A stretch of DNA of 64,000 nucleotides from Setophaga petechia (GCA_024362935.1 JANCRA010000008.1:35620557-35684556); one strand, 5' to 3'. Shown: positions 1 through 13,300, counted from the stretch's first letter. Notes: generated by a model from the letters alone, not told the origin. Translations and numbers: made by a program.

Positions 1-2350
1 CAGCATATAAAAGAATATCACTCTGGAGCCTATATAGTAGGAAATCAAGGATTTAGGCCAATGCTAACCTAAAACTCAAGAAGCATAACTAATTTTGCAA
101 GCCACATAAGGCTGCTATTGCTCACTGTCTGAGAGTCTTTAGTAAGCCAACGAAATATCACAATCCAAGAGAGCTAAAATTTTGACTATTGACAGAGGAA
201 GGTATACCTTTATGAAATATTGCCATGGATTTTTCTTAATGTGTCCAAACAGTTGCCTATATATTACAAATGAGAATTTGTCAACACAACTAGAAAAAAA
301 CATTGCTGTATTCTGATGGCATTCCCACATACCTCTATGTAAAACAAGAACAAAATCATCTAAATCAGAGCTGTAGATTAACATCCTTCTAGTGCTGTGA
401 ATGTTAAAGAAAGGTCTTTAGCTTTTGAAAGGGAATTGAAATTATGAGAAAGTTAATGGGTGCTGTAGATAATTCCTTTACAAATGGATAATTTCAGCCT
501 CAAACTGCATCAAATTTCAGAACATGTGACAAGTGCTACATAAACATTTGTTGATGAAGGTATCAGCTTGTGAAAAGAAGGTCTGTAGTCAGTAAGGACA
601 CACAGTCTTCCAATGTTGTGAAAATTTCACATTTTCTAAAGTGCCTTTTGGGGGGGCGCAGCTCAGGCAGACTATGGAGACCGTGTTATACTTTGACTGG
701 AGTAAATAGAAAAGTCTTACACAAGTTTTTTTTCCTTCATAACTTTATTTGATGATACAATAGAAAATGACTTGTTTTTCCAAACATTAACCCTGAATCC
801 AAAACCCTAAGAGGAATTTTTGTTCTTGCCTATGTGCTCATCAAAAGACAGGATAGTGAAAAGAATGCAGATAGATTTGACCATTTACATTGTTTGAAAG
901 CATTTGATATGTATAGTGAGTATTTTCACATATAATCTATTATTTTGTCTCAAATGAGTCTCTTCATCAGTATTTTTCTAAAGGCTAAAGCGAAGGAGGT
1001 TTGAAGATGATCTGCTGTAAGTATAAAACCAAAAGGGACACCAGTACTTAATCCTTCACTGAAGAAAGGCTACAGACTGGCATAATGTGTATTTCTTGTT
1101 TTTCTCTTAGTCACCACAACACCTCTTTAAAATACCTCTAGTTAAAGCTGCTGGTTAAATTATGAACTACATCCAAACTTCTGATTGATGCTCATCATGG
1201 AGCACTAGTATATTGAAAAACTTCTGTTTATTTAGACAAAAAATTTGCTGGCAAGTAACTCCATTTCAGTATTGATAAATTCAAAATAAATGTGTACTGG
1301 TTTATGATTGAAAAATACGACCAATGGCTGTAGAAGTGAGCATTTTTCTATATCTGATAATTATTACAATTACTAATTGCAAATTACGTGGTTTTCTGTA
1401 CCTGAATACTCATTCAGAATGCTATTTGACAGACAGAAAATGTTACCATACTGAGACTGGAGAAATGCACTGAAGTAGGAGCTCAAATATGTGGGGGTTA
1501 TTTCTGAGTTTTCCAGCTGGAACAACAAATTGTTAATCTGAGTAGAGCAAAGTAGGAACCCAATCCATCATTTCCTGAAGGAGATTCTCATTACTGAGCT
1601 ATTACAAGGTGATAGGAACACAGGAAATTCCAGAGTACATTACATTTTAAGGGCTCAGGTATTGTTTAGGAACATGGGTAGCTCCTAACTGGATGCAATC
1701 GAAATCATAATTCCAGTTAAATACTTCTTTCCAGACATGTTTATAAAGACATAAATCTCATTTAACTAATGATGTGGAGCTGAATGGCAGGAATACAGTA
1801 TATATTAGAACATTATGTTTAGTACGATCCTGTCTGAGGCTGTTATTAAAAGATTACATTTGATTGTCAGTGTTATTTTTTGGAAATGTTGCATAACATC
1901 TTATTTACTTCCAGCCTTGGGAACTATTCATAACACTTTTTGAGTTCCATTATAAATTTCCACCCTTATCAGCTCCCAGGTTTTAAAAGAACCTAGCCTT
2001 GAGTTACAGTTGCTTTTGAAAACTTAATTCTTGCTTTCTTTGCTTTCTGCAGTTTTAAGCTTCATTTTTTATTCTAATTTTGACATGAATAATTTCGCAG
2101 TACTTTTAGCTATAACTGCTGTAGTAAAATGCAACATTGTGAAGAAACTGATTGTTATAATTCCCATTATAAATTCAGGCTCAAAGTCCCTTCATCAATT
2201 CTTGCTTCAATTCACATAGAAAAACCACAGTTTTCAGGTTTGGGGCTACTCTAATCAGAGAGAAGCAAGGGCAAGAGAAATAAAGCAAGATACAAAAGAA
2301 ACGAAAAAAGGTTCCGCTCAACTAGAGAGATGATATGATATGAGAATGAA
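1..2350. other. AT-rich non-coding DNA, no gene seen
   Basis: I see no coding signal, structural RNA or recognisable interspersed repeat here. Open frames are short (60-80 codons) and have no recognisable domain or flanking splice signals. Runs of A and T and scattered TAATTA-like words are typical of avian intergenic or intronic DNA. Confidence 0.6.
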
Positions 2351-2372
2351 AATAATAGGAGTAGTAGTAGTA

Positions 2373-2405
<33 letters not shown>

Positions 2406-2430
2406 GCAATAATAATATTAATAATAAAAT
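2351..2430. repeat. Compound (GTA)n/(AAT)n microsatellite
   Basis: About five GTA units (2361-2375) run directly into about ten AAT/ATA units, then an interrupted AAT tail. On the reverse strand this gives an open frame with a long leucine run, which is a translation artefact of the repeat. Such trinucleotide arrays are usually length-polymorphic. The interruptions near 2406-2420 suggest an older, partly decayed 3' part. Confidence 0.93.
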
Positions 2431-5400
2431 TATAGCATCATCTGAAAAATTCCATAGGCAATATTTATTTGTATTTTGCTCACATTCTGATGCAAGTGCT
2501 TCCATTCTAGATTTCCATAGTAGGAAGTTATTTGTTAGCAACATTTACAATGACACAACTTAAACTGTGGGATTAAACCTCTTAATGACAAACAATGTAG
2601 CACTGCACTTACTAACATGTCTGAATGCCAGTTTGGTATCTGTTTTTCCCTTCATCATTCTGGAAGCATAGTTGTAAGGTACTAGAATAAAGTTTTTCTT
2701 TCATAGTCTTTCAATTTCCTCCGCTTTGCAAGTGCAAATATTCAGTATGAATTATTTAGAGGACTGCATAGTTATAAATAAGAAATGCCAAAGCAAGGTA
2801 AGGTTATCAAGCTATAAATATGATAGTAGTGTTCAAATATCTAGCTGGATGTAAAATTTGAATGCCAGGTCTCTCTATAGAAGGTAAAGGCTGCTCCAAA
2901 ACATCATATTGCTTGCTTGAAACAATGTATAAACCAGTTCTAATTTATCATTAATTTATGCCTTGAATTGCCACATAACTCTAATCTTCCTGTTAAATGT
3001 GAGCTCTTCTTTGAGTAAAAAATTCCTATTAGTCTATGTACATGACTAACCCAACTCTGACTAGACATGGAAAAATACTGACTGATGAAAATCTCCAACC
3101 TGCTTTTACATTACTATTTATACCATATTCTTTCTCAGCAAAAATTTCCATCAGCTCAAGTTTCCTGCCATTACTTTATGTTCTGTGTAGCCCCTCTGAG
3201 CATGATGTATTGACTGTTAAGTAAAGCAAAAATTCTGAATATTATGTGACAGAAGTGCAGTTGGTAGCAATAAGACCTCAATTAGTCCTGTACCATATCC
3301 ATCTATCACATTCCTAGAGAAAAGGTTTTTGTTTTCCAAAAATCTGTGCTCCCAGTTTTGTTCCAAATGGCAAGCAGGTTTTGCAATTGTTGAGAAGCAT
3401 AAAACTAAGGAAATTAGATTGTTAGAGATTACAGTTTTTGAAATCTCAGTTCAAGGAGAATAACCCTGCTTGAAATCTCCCCCTGCTGAACAGATCAACT
3501 GCATTTTAACAACTGACATCTCCCTATTAGCTCATCTCTTTTCTCAGGCCTCTTCCTGAATAAGAATGTCCTTTCCCAGAATGGATATTCCTTCTGTGTA
3601 GGGGGATAGTGGGGGTAATTTTTGTATTGTACATTTGCATTTAAATTGCTGCTATGAAATATGGGGAACGCATTGTTATTTAATTCTTTTCTTATTAAAA
3701 AATCATGCTATCAATATTCATTTATTGTGCTTCCTTCACTATTAGCACAGCAGTACAGTGAGTTAATTAGTCATTTTAATAAAATGTGACTGTTCCCTAA
3801 AAGATAATTATTAAGCAGAAAATTGCTGCTTATCAGCAAAATACTGGCTTTTTGTCCTACAAATTTATTTTTAAAAATTGATTTGTCACTATAAAGATTA
3901 TTAGATTAATTTTCTCATGCTTTTCCTCTATTTATGCTAAAATTGAACAACCATCATTTTTCCAATCTACTCTTTATGGTTTATTAAGAATCTTTAATAG
4001 AAATAACATTTTTACTCATTAGTTATTAATGTTCATTGAATGCTGATGTGAAAATGTGACTTCAGCTTTATGAAATCAGCAGAACCTGATTATAATTAAC
4101 ACTTCAGTGCATGTATTAAGTGGGCATTTTTCATCTTTTAAGTTTCCTGAAACAAACCTACATTGGCCACTTGATCAATCTTCACTTATTCTGATGAATA
4201 TTGTCAAGAATTTGGAAATACAAGCACTTTAATAATTCATACTTAAAATCTGATGAAAATACTGCAGTGTGTTTCCTTTTCTCATCCCTTAAGTTTTTTA
4301 TTTTTACACAGGTTTTTATATACATGTTTTTAAAAAAAATAAAGTAGTGGAAGGAAAACATTAATATTACACTAAGAGTAACCAGAAAAGACTAACCACC
4401 ATAGTCATATCCCTTTGCCCAGAATTTGTCTTACCACTAACCTTGCATTTAGATTAAGAACTGCTGATTACCTATGAATAGATGATGTTGATTTTATGTC
4501 TGGTTGAACCAAACTTTTTCCTATCTATAATGTTATATTCTTTATATTTCCATTTTAATATTGAGAATCTGGTGGTGGAGGGAAGAAAGGAATTAAGGCA
4601 AAGTATAAACCACAGATAATAAGTATATGAAGTATCTGCCTTTGTATTCTTGCTTTAATTTCAGGAAAGAGGTCTTCAAATTTTAATTCAATCATTTTAG
4701 TAATATTCCCCTTTTTTAACCTTTTTTATTATTTTCTCTGTTCTACGTTTTCAATGAAGTTGTTGATACTCACTTGTTAACAAGCAATGACACAAAATCC
4801 CCACATGAACATTTTGCTATAGAAAGCAGATATAGAATGAAAAATAATACCAGTTAAAATATTATTTTGCCCAAGAGGTTGACCACAAATGCAGGTTTAT
4901 AAAGCCTTCTATCCCTAACCTCATCACTAATTAGGTCACAGTCACAGAATATATCCTAAACTGCCATACAGAAGTTATACAAAACTCTGCCCTGCATATT
5001 TTGTGATAATAGAAATGAATTCAACACTATTAACATACAATTTACTATTGTTTTAAAGATATTTTGAAACAAATGATGAAATAAAATAATTTTAAGGTTA
5101 AAATGAGGCTCATTCCTCTCTACAGGTCCAGGATTAATAGTGTCTCTCACCATATTTAAAAAAAATTTATATAGGATTTTTGTAAAAATATAAATGAGCA
5201 CGTGTTAAACTGTCCTTATTTTAATTCTTAACTTCCTCAAGAGAAAAAATACATTGACCTAATCGTCAGTAGTCTAAATGTAACCTTCTAAACCTAGCAA
5301 CAGATTATCATGATGAAAAAAATTTCATAGATTTTACTGATAATGGAATAAGTCCTAAGCTTACAGAATATTCCATTTTATTGCTATCTCACTTTTACAG

Positions 5401-5504
5401 TACATTTTCTTGTGGAAGTTATTAAAAAATGCTAAAGCAATAGTGAAAACTAGATTTCACATCATAGAACCATAGTCTTTGCAGATTAGTAGATAATAAT
5501 TTAT
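2431..5504. other. AT-rich non-coding DNA, no gene seen
   Basis: No gene or clear transposon is visible. The part around 3640-4260 is rich in homeodomain-type words (TTAATTAG, ATAATTAAC) and free of simple repeats. That is the look of conserved non-coding elements near developmental genes, but conservation cannot be judged from one sequence. Confidence 0.55.
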
Positions 5505-5895
5505 ATAGAAACATAGGGCAGTTTGAGTTGGAAAGAGCCTTAAAGATCATCAAGTTCCATCCTCACCGCATCGGGAAGAGGCACCTTCCAGTAAGACCAG
5601 GTTGCTCAGAGCTGCATCCAGCCTGACCTTGGGCATTCCCAGAGATGGGGCATCCACCAAGTTATCTGGGCAAACTTTTCCAGTGCCTAGCAATCCTTGC
5701 AGTAAAGGATTTCCTGCTAATGTCTAATCTAAATCTATCCTCTTCAGTCTGAAGACATTCCTCCTAGTCCTTTACTACATGGCATTTGTAAAAAGTCCCT
5801 GTCTGGCTTTCCAGCAGGCTCTCTTTAGGGACTGGTTGGCTGCTGTAGGGTCTCTGTGGACCTTCATCTTCTGAAGGTTGAAGATGTTTCCCGAG
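5505..5895 (-). mobile_element. CR1 LINE 3' fragment, reverse orientation
   Basis: Read on the + strand, this has the order expected of the reverse complement of an avian CR1 3' end. There is a terminal ATAGAAACATAG-type stretch, then GTTGGAAAGAGCCTTAAAGATCATC, CACCTTCCAGTAAGACCAGG, GGGATGGGGCATCCACC, a TTTCCTGCTAATGTCTAATC block, and a GTAAAAAGTCCCTGTC block. The fragment is 5'-truncated, as is usual for CR1, and fades out near 5895 around the GAAGGTTGAAGATG stretch. Many substitutions indicate moderate age. A second weak CR1-end-like word lies just upstream at 5461-5475. No coding capacity remains in this 3' part. Confidence 0.92.
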
Positions 5896-6265
5896 ACATA
5901 ATGTCTTCTATAGTCTAAAATGATATTATACCATATATAGTATCTAGTCTTATTAACTTAGCTTTTTGCTTAGCAGCAAATATTAAGAAATTTAGACACC
6001 ATTCACAGGGTGAAAGGAAGAAAATTTACAGACAGTACTTCGTGACCGCCTGAGAAGAACAGATGGTAGCTGCACACAGATGCTGCTGAAGGCAGATGAC
6101 TACTCTACTTTCTTGAAGTAAACAATAGTCTAATTACTGACAATGGTTTGCCATTGTAATAAGAGCAAACAGTAAAATAAAAATTGAAGCATCATAATTT
6201 TCGGGAGCAGATGCATGCTCTAATCAAACTAAACAATACTAATTATTACATGTAAATTTTAATAA
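5896..6265. other. Short spacer between CR1 fragment and LTR
   Basis: This is AT-rich DNA without a recognisable feature, up to the left target-site duplication of the next element. Confidence 0.5.
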
Positions 6266-6451
6266 CATTACTGTCACAGCTGGTCTGTGGCTGAGCAAAT
6301 AATTTGGTTATAAATAAGAAACCAAGCCCAGTTCCATAAACCAGCCCCTGGGCTGAGCTATGATAGGATGGATTTGAACACATACAGGGACTTGACCCAA
6401 TCATGTTCCACCCTGAGCTGCAGACATCTTATTGGCACAGGAGTTGGGCGC

Positions 6452-6459
6452 TATTTAAG
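6452..6459 (+). promoter_or_regulatory. TATA-like box of the solo LTR
   Basis: The octamer TATTTAAG lies 63 bp before the first base of the AATAAA signal, a normal U3/R spacing for a short LTR. It follows an ATTGG (reverse CCAAT) element. Whether the promoter is active cannot be told from sequence. Confidence 0.55.
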
Positions 6460-6521
6460 CCAGATCAATGAGCTGTCTCGACCAGGAGATTCAAATCTTC
6501 CTATTTAAGGAGGATTCAGAC

Positions 6522-6527
6522 AATAAA
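6522..6527 (+). promoter_or_regulatory. Polyadenylation signal of the solo LTR
   Basis: AATAAA followed within about 15-50 bp by a TGTTGTGT and GTGTGTATTG GT-rich stretch, the usual arrangement at an LTR R/U5 boundary. Confidence 0.6.
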
Positions 6528-6605
6528 ACAATCAGCTGTTGTGTCGGAATCCTGGAGTGTGTATTGTCTCTATCTCTAACCCACTCCCACCTCGTTACAC
6601 ATTAC

Positions 6606-7663
6606 TATCGACAAAATATAAGTTAAGGTGATAGAATAGCTGAAAAGAAATATTTCCTCCCCTTGACTAGCTGACAGCAAAAGATACTATGTGTTTTAAA
6701 AGGACACAAAAATGCATACTGTCCGACAATACCCTTCTCCTGACACAGAGATGGGGCGACTGAGCGGCATTTTAAAAACTTTTGTTCCATTTTCAGTCTC
6801 ATCAGAAGGATGAGACCATGCAGATGTTATAATTCACACCATCACAATTGGAAGCCAACTATTTCCTAATTACATGACACTATAAACATTTCTTGGCCTC
6901 AGAGAAATAAACACTTATCAGCTTTTTGCCATGCCATGCTGTAGATGCCTTAAAGCCAATCATCTAAAACTACCCCTCGCGGGTCCAACTACAATCCATC
7001 TTTCATAGTTCTGTTTCTCCAGAGTATCTAGTCTTATTTGCAAGGCCATCCTTTGAAACATTTTCTAGTTCCATTTCTCTCTCAACAATATCTATCCTAT
7101 TCCATGGTATTTCTAAGTCAGCATTTCTTATTTCAAAGTTTGCATATGGATGCATACTGTGTGGGTCTTCTGTTCTCAGGCCCTGAGAACTCTCTACAAA
7201 TCCATTTCCCACAGCATGCCTTAAAAAAAGACCCTCATCAATTATGAATACACATTGTCGTACTCTAAAAGTTATGATTACATATGAAAGACAATACAGA
7301 CTTTTATTAAAGAGACCTGAAATATAGATATCTACTAGGAAACAAGAGTAGAAAATTATGTGGATTACATTAGGAAGTAATATATAAGATGACATAATCC
7401 TGGCAATATATATTACTCAGCAAATAAATCAGAAAGACCAAGAAGAGATATTTTGCACACTGTATTTACTGAAAATACAAATGTACTAGATGTTTCTCCT
7501 TTATTCTTTTTCTTTCCATTGTCAGGCAAATTGCTATGTAAAAATGTAAGTTCAGTGGTGAGATACAAATTGTCTTCTACCTTACATAACTTGTGCAGGT
7601 TCAATGCCCACTTGTTTCTTTTGAAATATGGATTTATTGAATAGTCAATAATTTCAGTTATTA
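6606..7663. other. Non-coding DNA, no gene seen
   Basis: Two overlapping reverse-strand open frames of 120-130 codons cover this region and the next. They lack any recognisable domain, and one runs through low-complexity sequence. I see no gene. Confidence 0.5.
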
Positions 7664-7740
7664 TCAAAAAAACCCCAACCAAACAAAAAACAACAAAATA
7701 AACCAACACAAAACCCAACAAACAATGAACCCAAACCCCC
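7664..7740. repeat. A/C-rich low-complexity tract
   Basis: Irregular repeats of AAAC, CAAAA and AACCC words with almost no G or T. On the reverse strand it encodes a spurious hydrophobic Phe/Val/Leu stretch. Similar tracts occur at 31061-31100 and 56910-57062. Confidence 0.85.
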
Positions 7741-9149
7741 TTCCTCCATGATTGTAGAAGTGTTATAAGAAAAAAGGACAAGGGAAGGACATTATTTTGT
7801 TTGTGCTCGTTGCTTTGAATATTTGTTCTGTTGTATTTTCTCCTTTAGTTTGCCATGCTTTGACTGACAGGAGCAATTGACATAAAAATGTAACTAAGTA
7901 CTACACCAAATATTTATTTGATAAATCTGCTCTCAGTGCTCAATTCTCACTTCAAGAGCATCCATACTTATGAAAAATGAGTACAATGACATTCAGCTCT
8001 TCACTTTTGGTATCTCAAAATTAGCTCCTCATATTAATTTTGAATGACAGCCTCTAATGAAGGGTAACTCCATTAAAATGGAATCGTAAATGAGTTTACC
8101 TATGAAATCCATTTAATCATTTTGCAGATGGAACATTATTCTTGGACCACAGGGAAAAATGGTACAGTAAGCATCCATGATTCAGACAGCTGCAGAAATG
8201 TTGTCTGTTTATTTTGACTGCAAGGTAATTGCTTTGTTCAGAACACAAACTTCAGAATTTTATTTTTTTGTTCTCTTGAGAGACAAATTCACTTTGGCAC
8301 TGAGAATGTATATTGACCACAGAAAAGTCTAAACAGAGATATTGTGTATCTAGCCTCTTGTTCCAGCCCTAGTCCTGATAGGGACAAATATATCTTGCCC
8401 TTTCCTTCAATGCTGGAGACAAATATCCTTCTTCCTGACTGCAACAGAAACAGTATTACCCCTAATCCCATTATGAGGTATCAGATATTAGTTTCTAAGT
8501 TTGAGAGTTTCTTATAAAAAAGGGAACTTATATTTTACTCTTGCATCTTGTGGAAATAATGGAAGCATTTTTATCACTTTATCAAAGACTTTTCTTCTTA
8601 TTTTATAGCACTAGGCTTGGAAGCCTTACAATAATTCATAATTTTGGTACATTTAATGAACAACAGTTGTCATAACCAATATGAAACCAGTGTGAAAAAA
8701 AAATCAAAATTATTTATATAAGAGTTAAGAGGTCTTGAATAAAAAAAAGTAATATTAAATAAAGAAATAAATTGATGAAAAAACACAGAACATAAAATAA
8801 AAAATAAACTTAGTGTGAAATTACAACAGAAAAGATTTAAAGAAGCTCCTGGGCTGAGATAAATAAACATTGCTTTGGCTAAATCAGTGGCATTATGCTT
8901 ACTTAAAATACATATGAATTTACCCATTTCATTTACTTTCTTCCAGTCTTTGAGAATCCTCTCAAAAACTTTGCTTTATTGCCATAGAACTCTTGCAAAT
9001 ATACTGATAGTTGGTATCTCAGAAGCCCACTGTGCTTGTTTCCTCAGACAATATTTACTAATCATTTATTAATCAGTAGTGATATTGTATATTGTGTTTG
9101 GGATGGTGACTCTTGTTGAATGCATGGAGGTAAAGTTCCAATTAAAGAG
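7741..9149. other. AT-rich non-coding DNA, no gene seen
   Basis: No gene or RNA seen. 8690-8860 is A-rich low-complexity DNA. Confidence 0.55.
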
Positions 9150-9310
9150 ATTTTCTGGAGAGATTGTGGAATCTCTGCTGCTGGAAACATCCAAAGCATT
9201 GAGTGGCTCCGAGCAACCACATTGGTCCTCAAAGTCGACCTTTGAGCATAGAGTTGGGCTGTATCTCTTCCTTTTCTTAGGTCCTTTCCAACCTAAATTA
9301 TTTTGATTCC
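9150..9310 (+). mobile_element. CR1 LINE 3' tail, forward orientation, diverged
   Basis: The stretch GGAGAGATTGTGGAATCTCT, followed by a GGAAACATCCAAAGC block, a GAGTTGGGCTG block and the end GTCCTTTCCAACCT, matches the order of the last about 160 bp of avian CR1. That order is the 'gag(a/g)ttgtggagtctc' block, the 'ggagatattcaaa' block, the 'gggttggact' block and the 'cccttccaacct' block. It ends near an ATTTTGATTCC remnant of the terminal repeat. High divergence implies an old insertion. Confidence 0.8.
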
Positions 9311-10235
9311 AAAATTCTACTGAAACTGAAATATTTATGTCTGACTAAAATGTAGAACTTATTTTTTCAGTTTTCCTTCTGATGAAAATATAGTGTTTTT
9401 TAAGGACTTTGAAAAGTTTCAAAACCACAGCATCCTATTTGATTTTCCTTGCCAAATATCTTAATTAGAAATAACAGATGATACTGGATTCTACAACAGA
9501 GACTCCTAGGAATGTTTAGGTACATTGACTATTTTCCAGAGAGTTATTAAGCATAGTAAGTTTAAACAGTATATATTAAATAGTGTGATTTAAAGAAATA
9601 TATTTTACTGATCATAAAATAGAATAAATATAGACGATTAATGTTTTACAACTCAGATACTGCTAAAGACTTCAGCTTTAGTACAATATTTGTAGATTGA
9701 AGATCAAACACGATCAGTTTTAAACTTAGATTTGTATCAGTTGCAATTAATTTGGTTTGAAAAGTCCTGAAAACATAAATTCTATAAAATCTACATGTGT
9801 TCCAGAATTTCGATAATCTTCTTTGTTAATTTCTGAAAGAGAGACGATCTAAATTTCCAAAGACACAAGGCATGAATATGGATTTGCTTATGTAAGAAGT
9901 ATAATTTACTTAGAGTAGTCAGATTTTCTGTTGTCCAAACTATAAATAAATTATTTTACGCATCAAATTATATGCTATAAAGTTTAGAGTATTTTTAGTT
10001 CATATTAAGAAAAAATGGCAATATAAACAGAATTTAAAAAGAAAAGAAAAAAATGTGTAAAGCAATTTAAAGTATAAAGGCATGTTATAAAAATAAAGAC
10101 TTTTCCTTTTTTCCCTTCTCAAAACTTAGGCTAGAATTGTTATTTATTTCTTAGTATCTTCTCCTGAATATTCTGAACTAAATGTACTTTTATGCAACAG
10201 TTAACTGGCCTTTTTAGAGAAATATGTTCACGTAT
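9311..10235. other. AT-rich non-coding DNA, no gene seen
   Basis: No coding or repeat feature identified apart from A-rich stretches. Confidence 0.55.
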
Positions 10236-10305
10236 TTCACAGTTTAAACAGACTAATTTTTATTCACAGTTCCCAGTTCACAGTTTAAACAGACTAATTT
10301 TTATT
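10236..10305. repeat. Direct duplication of 29 bp, period 41
   Basis: The word beginning TTCACAGTTTAAACAGAC is present at 10236-10264 and again at 10277-10305, separated by 12 bp. The copies are identical over 29 bp, so this is a recent local duplication. Confidence 0.92.
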
Positions 10306-13300
10306 TTTGCCAAGAAGTCTTGCAGACTTTGGTAACTTTGGGAGTAACAACAAAGAAAGAGTGATCCGACACAATGTGCTTCAACTTCTACTGCAGGCAT
10401 AAAATTCCACAGAATTTTTGAAGAATCAGAGAGCAGTGAAACCTTCTAACAAGTACAGCTTGAAATACTAAGCATGCCCACTTTTACCTGAACAATTTCA
10501 GTCCAAAAATCTGAGAAAGAGAAAAATCCACAAGTAAATAGCTAAATCAATAAATTAAAAAGCCTTTTGGCGTTTACTAAAAAAATTAAAATTAAGAAAC
10601 ATTGATGACTCATCTGATCAGTGTATGACTAAGGGACTACTCATATAAAGAGATATCACCAACAATTAGGATTCTTCCCAGAACAGCAATAGATGCAGTA
10701 TATGACCGTGTACCATTTTAATTACCCCTTTCAGAATAGAATTGCATTTAATATCCCTCACCCATCCATATGATGGCAGCATTAAGAGTATTTTCTCAAA
10801 GTTCCTCTGCCATTTCTCCATATGTCAAATCTTCTGCTGAGAGCATTAGACCCAGGCTCACTGATGAAATTACCAAAAAACTCCAACAAAAAACCCACCA
10901 TCCCCATAAAATAAAGTAAACAATTCCAATGCCAATTCTATACATTTTATATTACATTGCAAACATTTTCTGGTGTCATCTTTGCTACAATGGAGTCCCT
11001 CTTGTTTCCTGTAATACAAATAAGGCCAAAAAATGCTAATAGAAAATAGTAATGCTCAAAAGAAATTAACAAAGGAGTCCTGTATTTTCACTAACTATGA
11101 AATAATGGGAATGAACACAAGCTCGGGGAATTGTGCTCATTTCTGGAGGGAGTGGCATACAGAAAGGATGCAAGGTAGCACAAAGACTGACAAGAAATAG
11201 GTTTGTCCTATCAGTGATTTCATACACCAGCCTAACATTTATCCTGCACCCTAAAAAAGGCTTCCTAATTTTGTTCCAGGCTGGAATTGCTGGAAGTGGA
11301 CTGGGTTTAATTTGACTATAAAATCAGTGGTTTTGGAAGTGATGAAGTAGGCTCTCAGGAAAAAAAAAAATTAGTATCAATAACCAAGACTATTTTATAT
11401 AATAGTAAAATACAGATATTCTATCAAAGAGAAAAAAATTAAAATTTTTAATAACATAGTCAAGCCTTGGATCTACAGGTTCATATTGCCAAAATCTGAA
11501 CTTGCAGAGTCATGAAAAAGTGTATTGGAATCGACAAGACTCTTGAAGCAGTTAATGTTTATAAGCATTTTATCTTCCTCATAGATACAAACTGCAAAAG
11601 AAATCTGTCAGCAAAGTAACAAATTGATGTGTTAGAGCAGTGAGACTAAAATTCATTCCTTGGAAACACTGTAATATGACCAAGACAAGAAGAAAACATG
11701 AATAATCAAGCTGGACTGTCCAGAGCAAATACTGAGCTTGGAAATCTTGACCACAAAAGTAAGAGAAGTGTGAACTTGCAGCAGTTTGAATAAATTATGT
11801 TTCAATTGCCATGCCATAACCTGAAAAGCAACATTGGTTTTATATGCAATGAGCAGATTTACATGAAACTAATGATCTACAAAAAGTGAGGTTGGAAATC
11901 TCGGATGGTGCGAACTACAGCTGAGTCTTGGCAACCAAAGCCACAGCATTTAATGCTTTATGAGGGTTGAGATAGAAAACAAACAAACCTAGCAATCCCA
12001 AAGCAGAAATCACCATAGAAAAGAGGAAACCACCCCCTGTCCCCGATGATTGCATTAATTATATAAGATAATGTGGTAAATGCACAATATGAAGAAATAA
12101 CAGTGGTTACTGAGGTCTACAGAATTCTTCATCCTAAGGACTTAAAGTGGAATTTAAAAACACTCTGAATTATTCTGAATATACTATACAACTCAATATT
12201 ATCTTTTTTGTGCCAAGATGTCACTTCAGGAAGCAGTAAGTATTAGGAATATGAAATACACATTAATTGCCACAAATAATCCTGAACTTCTGTTTTCAAA
12301 CATTTATATTATTACTTTTATATGCTTTAAACTGGCATTTTCTGTCGTTTGCAAGCACCACATCAATTATTTTCTTTCATTATCCATGTGTTCTGTTTAC
12401 AGGGCACAAATGAACTTTCAGTTTTTCCTTAAATTTCACAAAATCAATTGTAAATTGGAGGGGTTTTTAGAAAATCATATGTAAACTTAGTTTTTCAAGG
12501 CAGAACACTTCAGAAATCTCCATACCTCATTAGAAGTATGCTGCTAAATGCTTTTTGATCAATTGCAAAGAAGATGCATCATTTGCAGGATCAGACAATA
12601 CAAATTACTTCAAATGTAGAAGAACAGTGAATATAAATTAAAAAATTACTGAGATAATTCAGCTTAATCATTGTGTTGTTACATATCCATGGAAATGTAT
12701 CAGAGAGCCTAAATCCATAAGGTCATAAATTCTTTTTGCTCCATGTAATTCTAAAAAGAAATGTAAACATTTTGATACATGAAAGACAGTAAAATATTGA
12801 AAAGAATTAAGAAGGCAACTCATTATCCATATTAGGGAGCATGCAACATTATCAGACTGAGAAGTGTTAATGTAAGCACTGCCTCACTGCAAAAATTATT
12901 TCAAATATCTTTGTTATATTTTAGAAAAAAGCAATCAAGCTTTAATGTACAACCTGATTATTCATTCATGAGACTTGATTAAGTTTGATTTAATTTTAAT
13001 TCCTTTGTGTCACCAAGAACTTTGCCAGTAGACCATGGGGTTTTTCTTTATGCACTCTTCCCAGCCAACTCACGCAATAAAGCCAGGAAAAAAGTTTATT
13101 TAAAATAAAAAACAAAGGAAAAAAGAAAAAAACCTCATCTTTAACACAATTACTAAATGATAGACAGAAAAGTTTCTTTCTTCTTGCTATTTCTGCTAAT
13201 GGTGTTTCAAAGCATCTCTTAGTAATAAATCTTTGTCTGGAGGTAGAGATTTGTAGCAAACACTGAACAGAACTCCCATGCACACTTCTAAATGTATGCT

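Larger units (their letters stand above)
6266..6605 (+). mobile_element. Solo LTR of an endogenous retrovirus with 6-bp target-site duplication
   Basis: A 328-bp element (6272-6599) begins TGTCAC and ends GTTACA, an imperfect terminal inverted repeat of the TG...CA retroviral type. It is flanked by the identical hexamer CATTAC at 6266-6271 and 6600-6605. Inside, in the expected order, are a reversed CCAAT-like ATTGG (6431), a TATTTAAG TATA-like box (6452), an AATAAA polyadenylation signal (6522-6527) and a GT-rich stretch downstream of it. No internal retroviral region or second LTR adjoins it, so it is a solo LTR left by recombination between two LTRs. A 6-bp duplication is typical of ERVK/class II-like integrases. 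The family name is not known to me. The exact duplication suggests a fairly young insertion. Confidence 0.85.

Noticed and set aside
2251..2544. 97-codon reverse frame with a long leucine run as a membrane protein
   Set aside because: The leucines are a translation of the (AAT)n microsatellite.
5461..5504. Extra CR1-end-like words upstream of the CR1 fragment
   Set aside because: Only one or two CATAGAACCATAG-type words, not enough to extend the element with confidence.
7003..7395. 130-codon reverse frame as a gene
   Set aside because: No recognisable domain, composition like the flanks, and overlapping frames on the other strand; chance-length in this much sequence.
7413..7781. 122-codon reverse frame with hydrophobic segments as a membrane protein
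   Set aside because: The hydrophobic part is read from an A/C-rich low-complexity tract; no start context, domain or splice framing.
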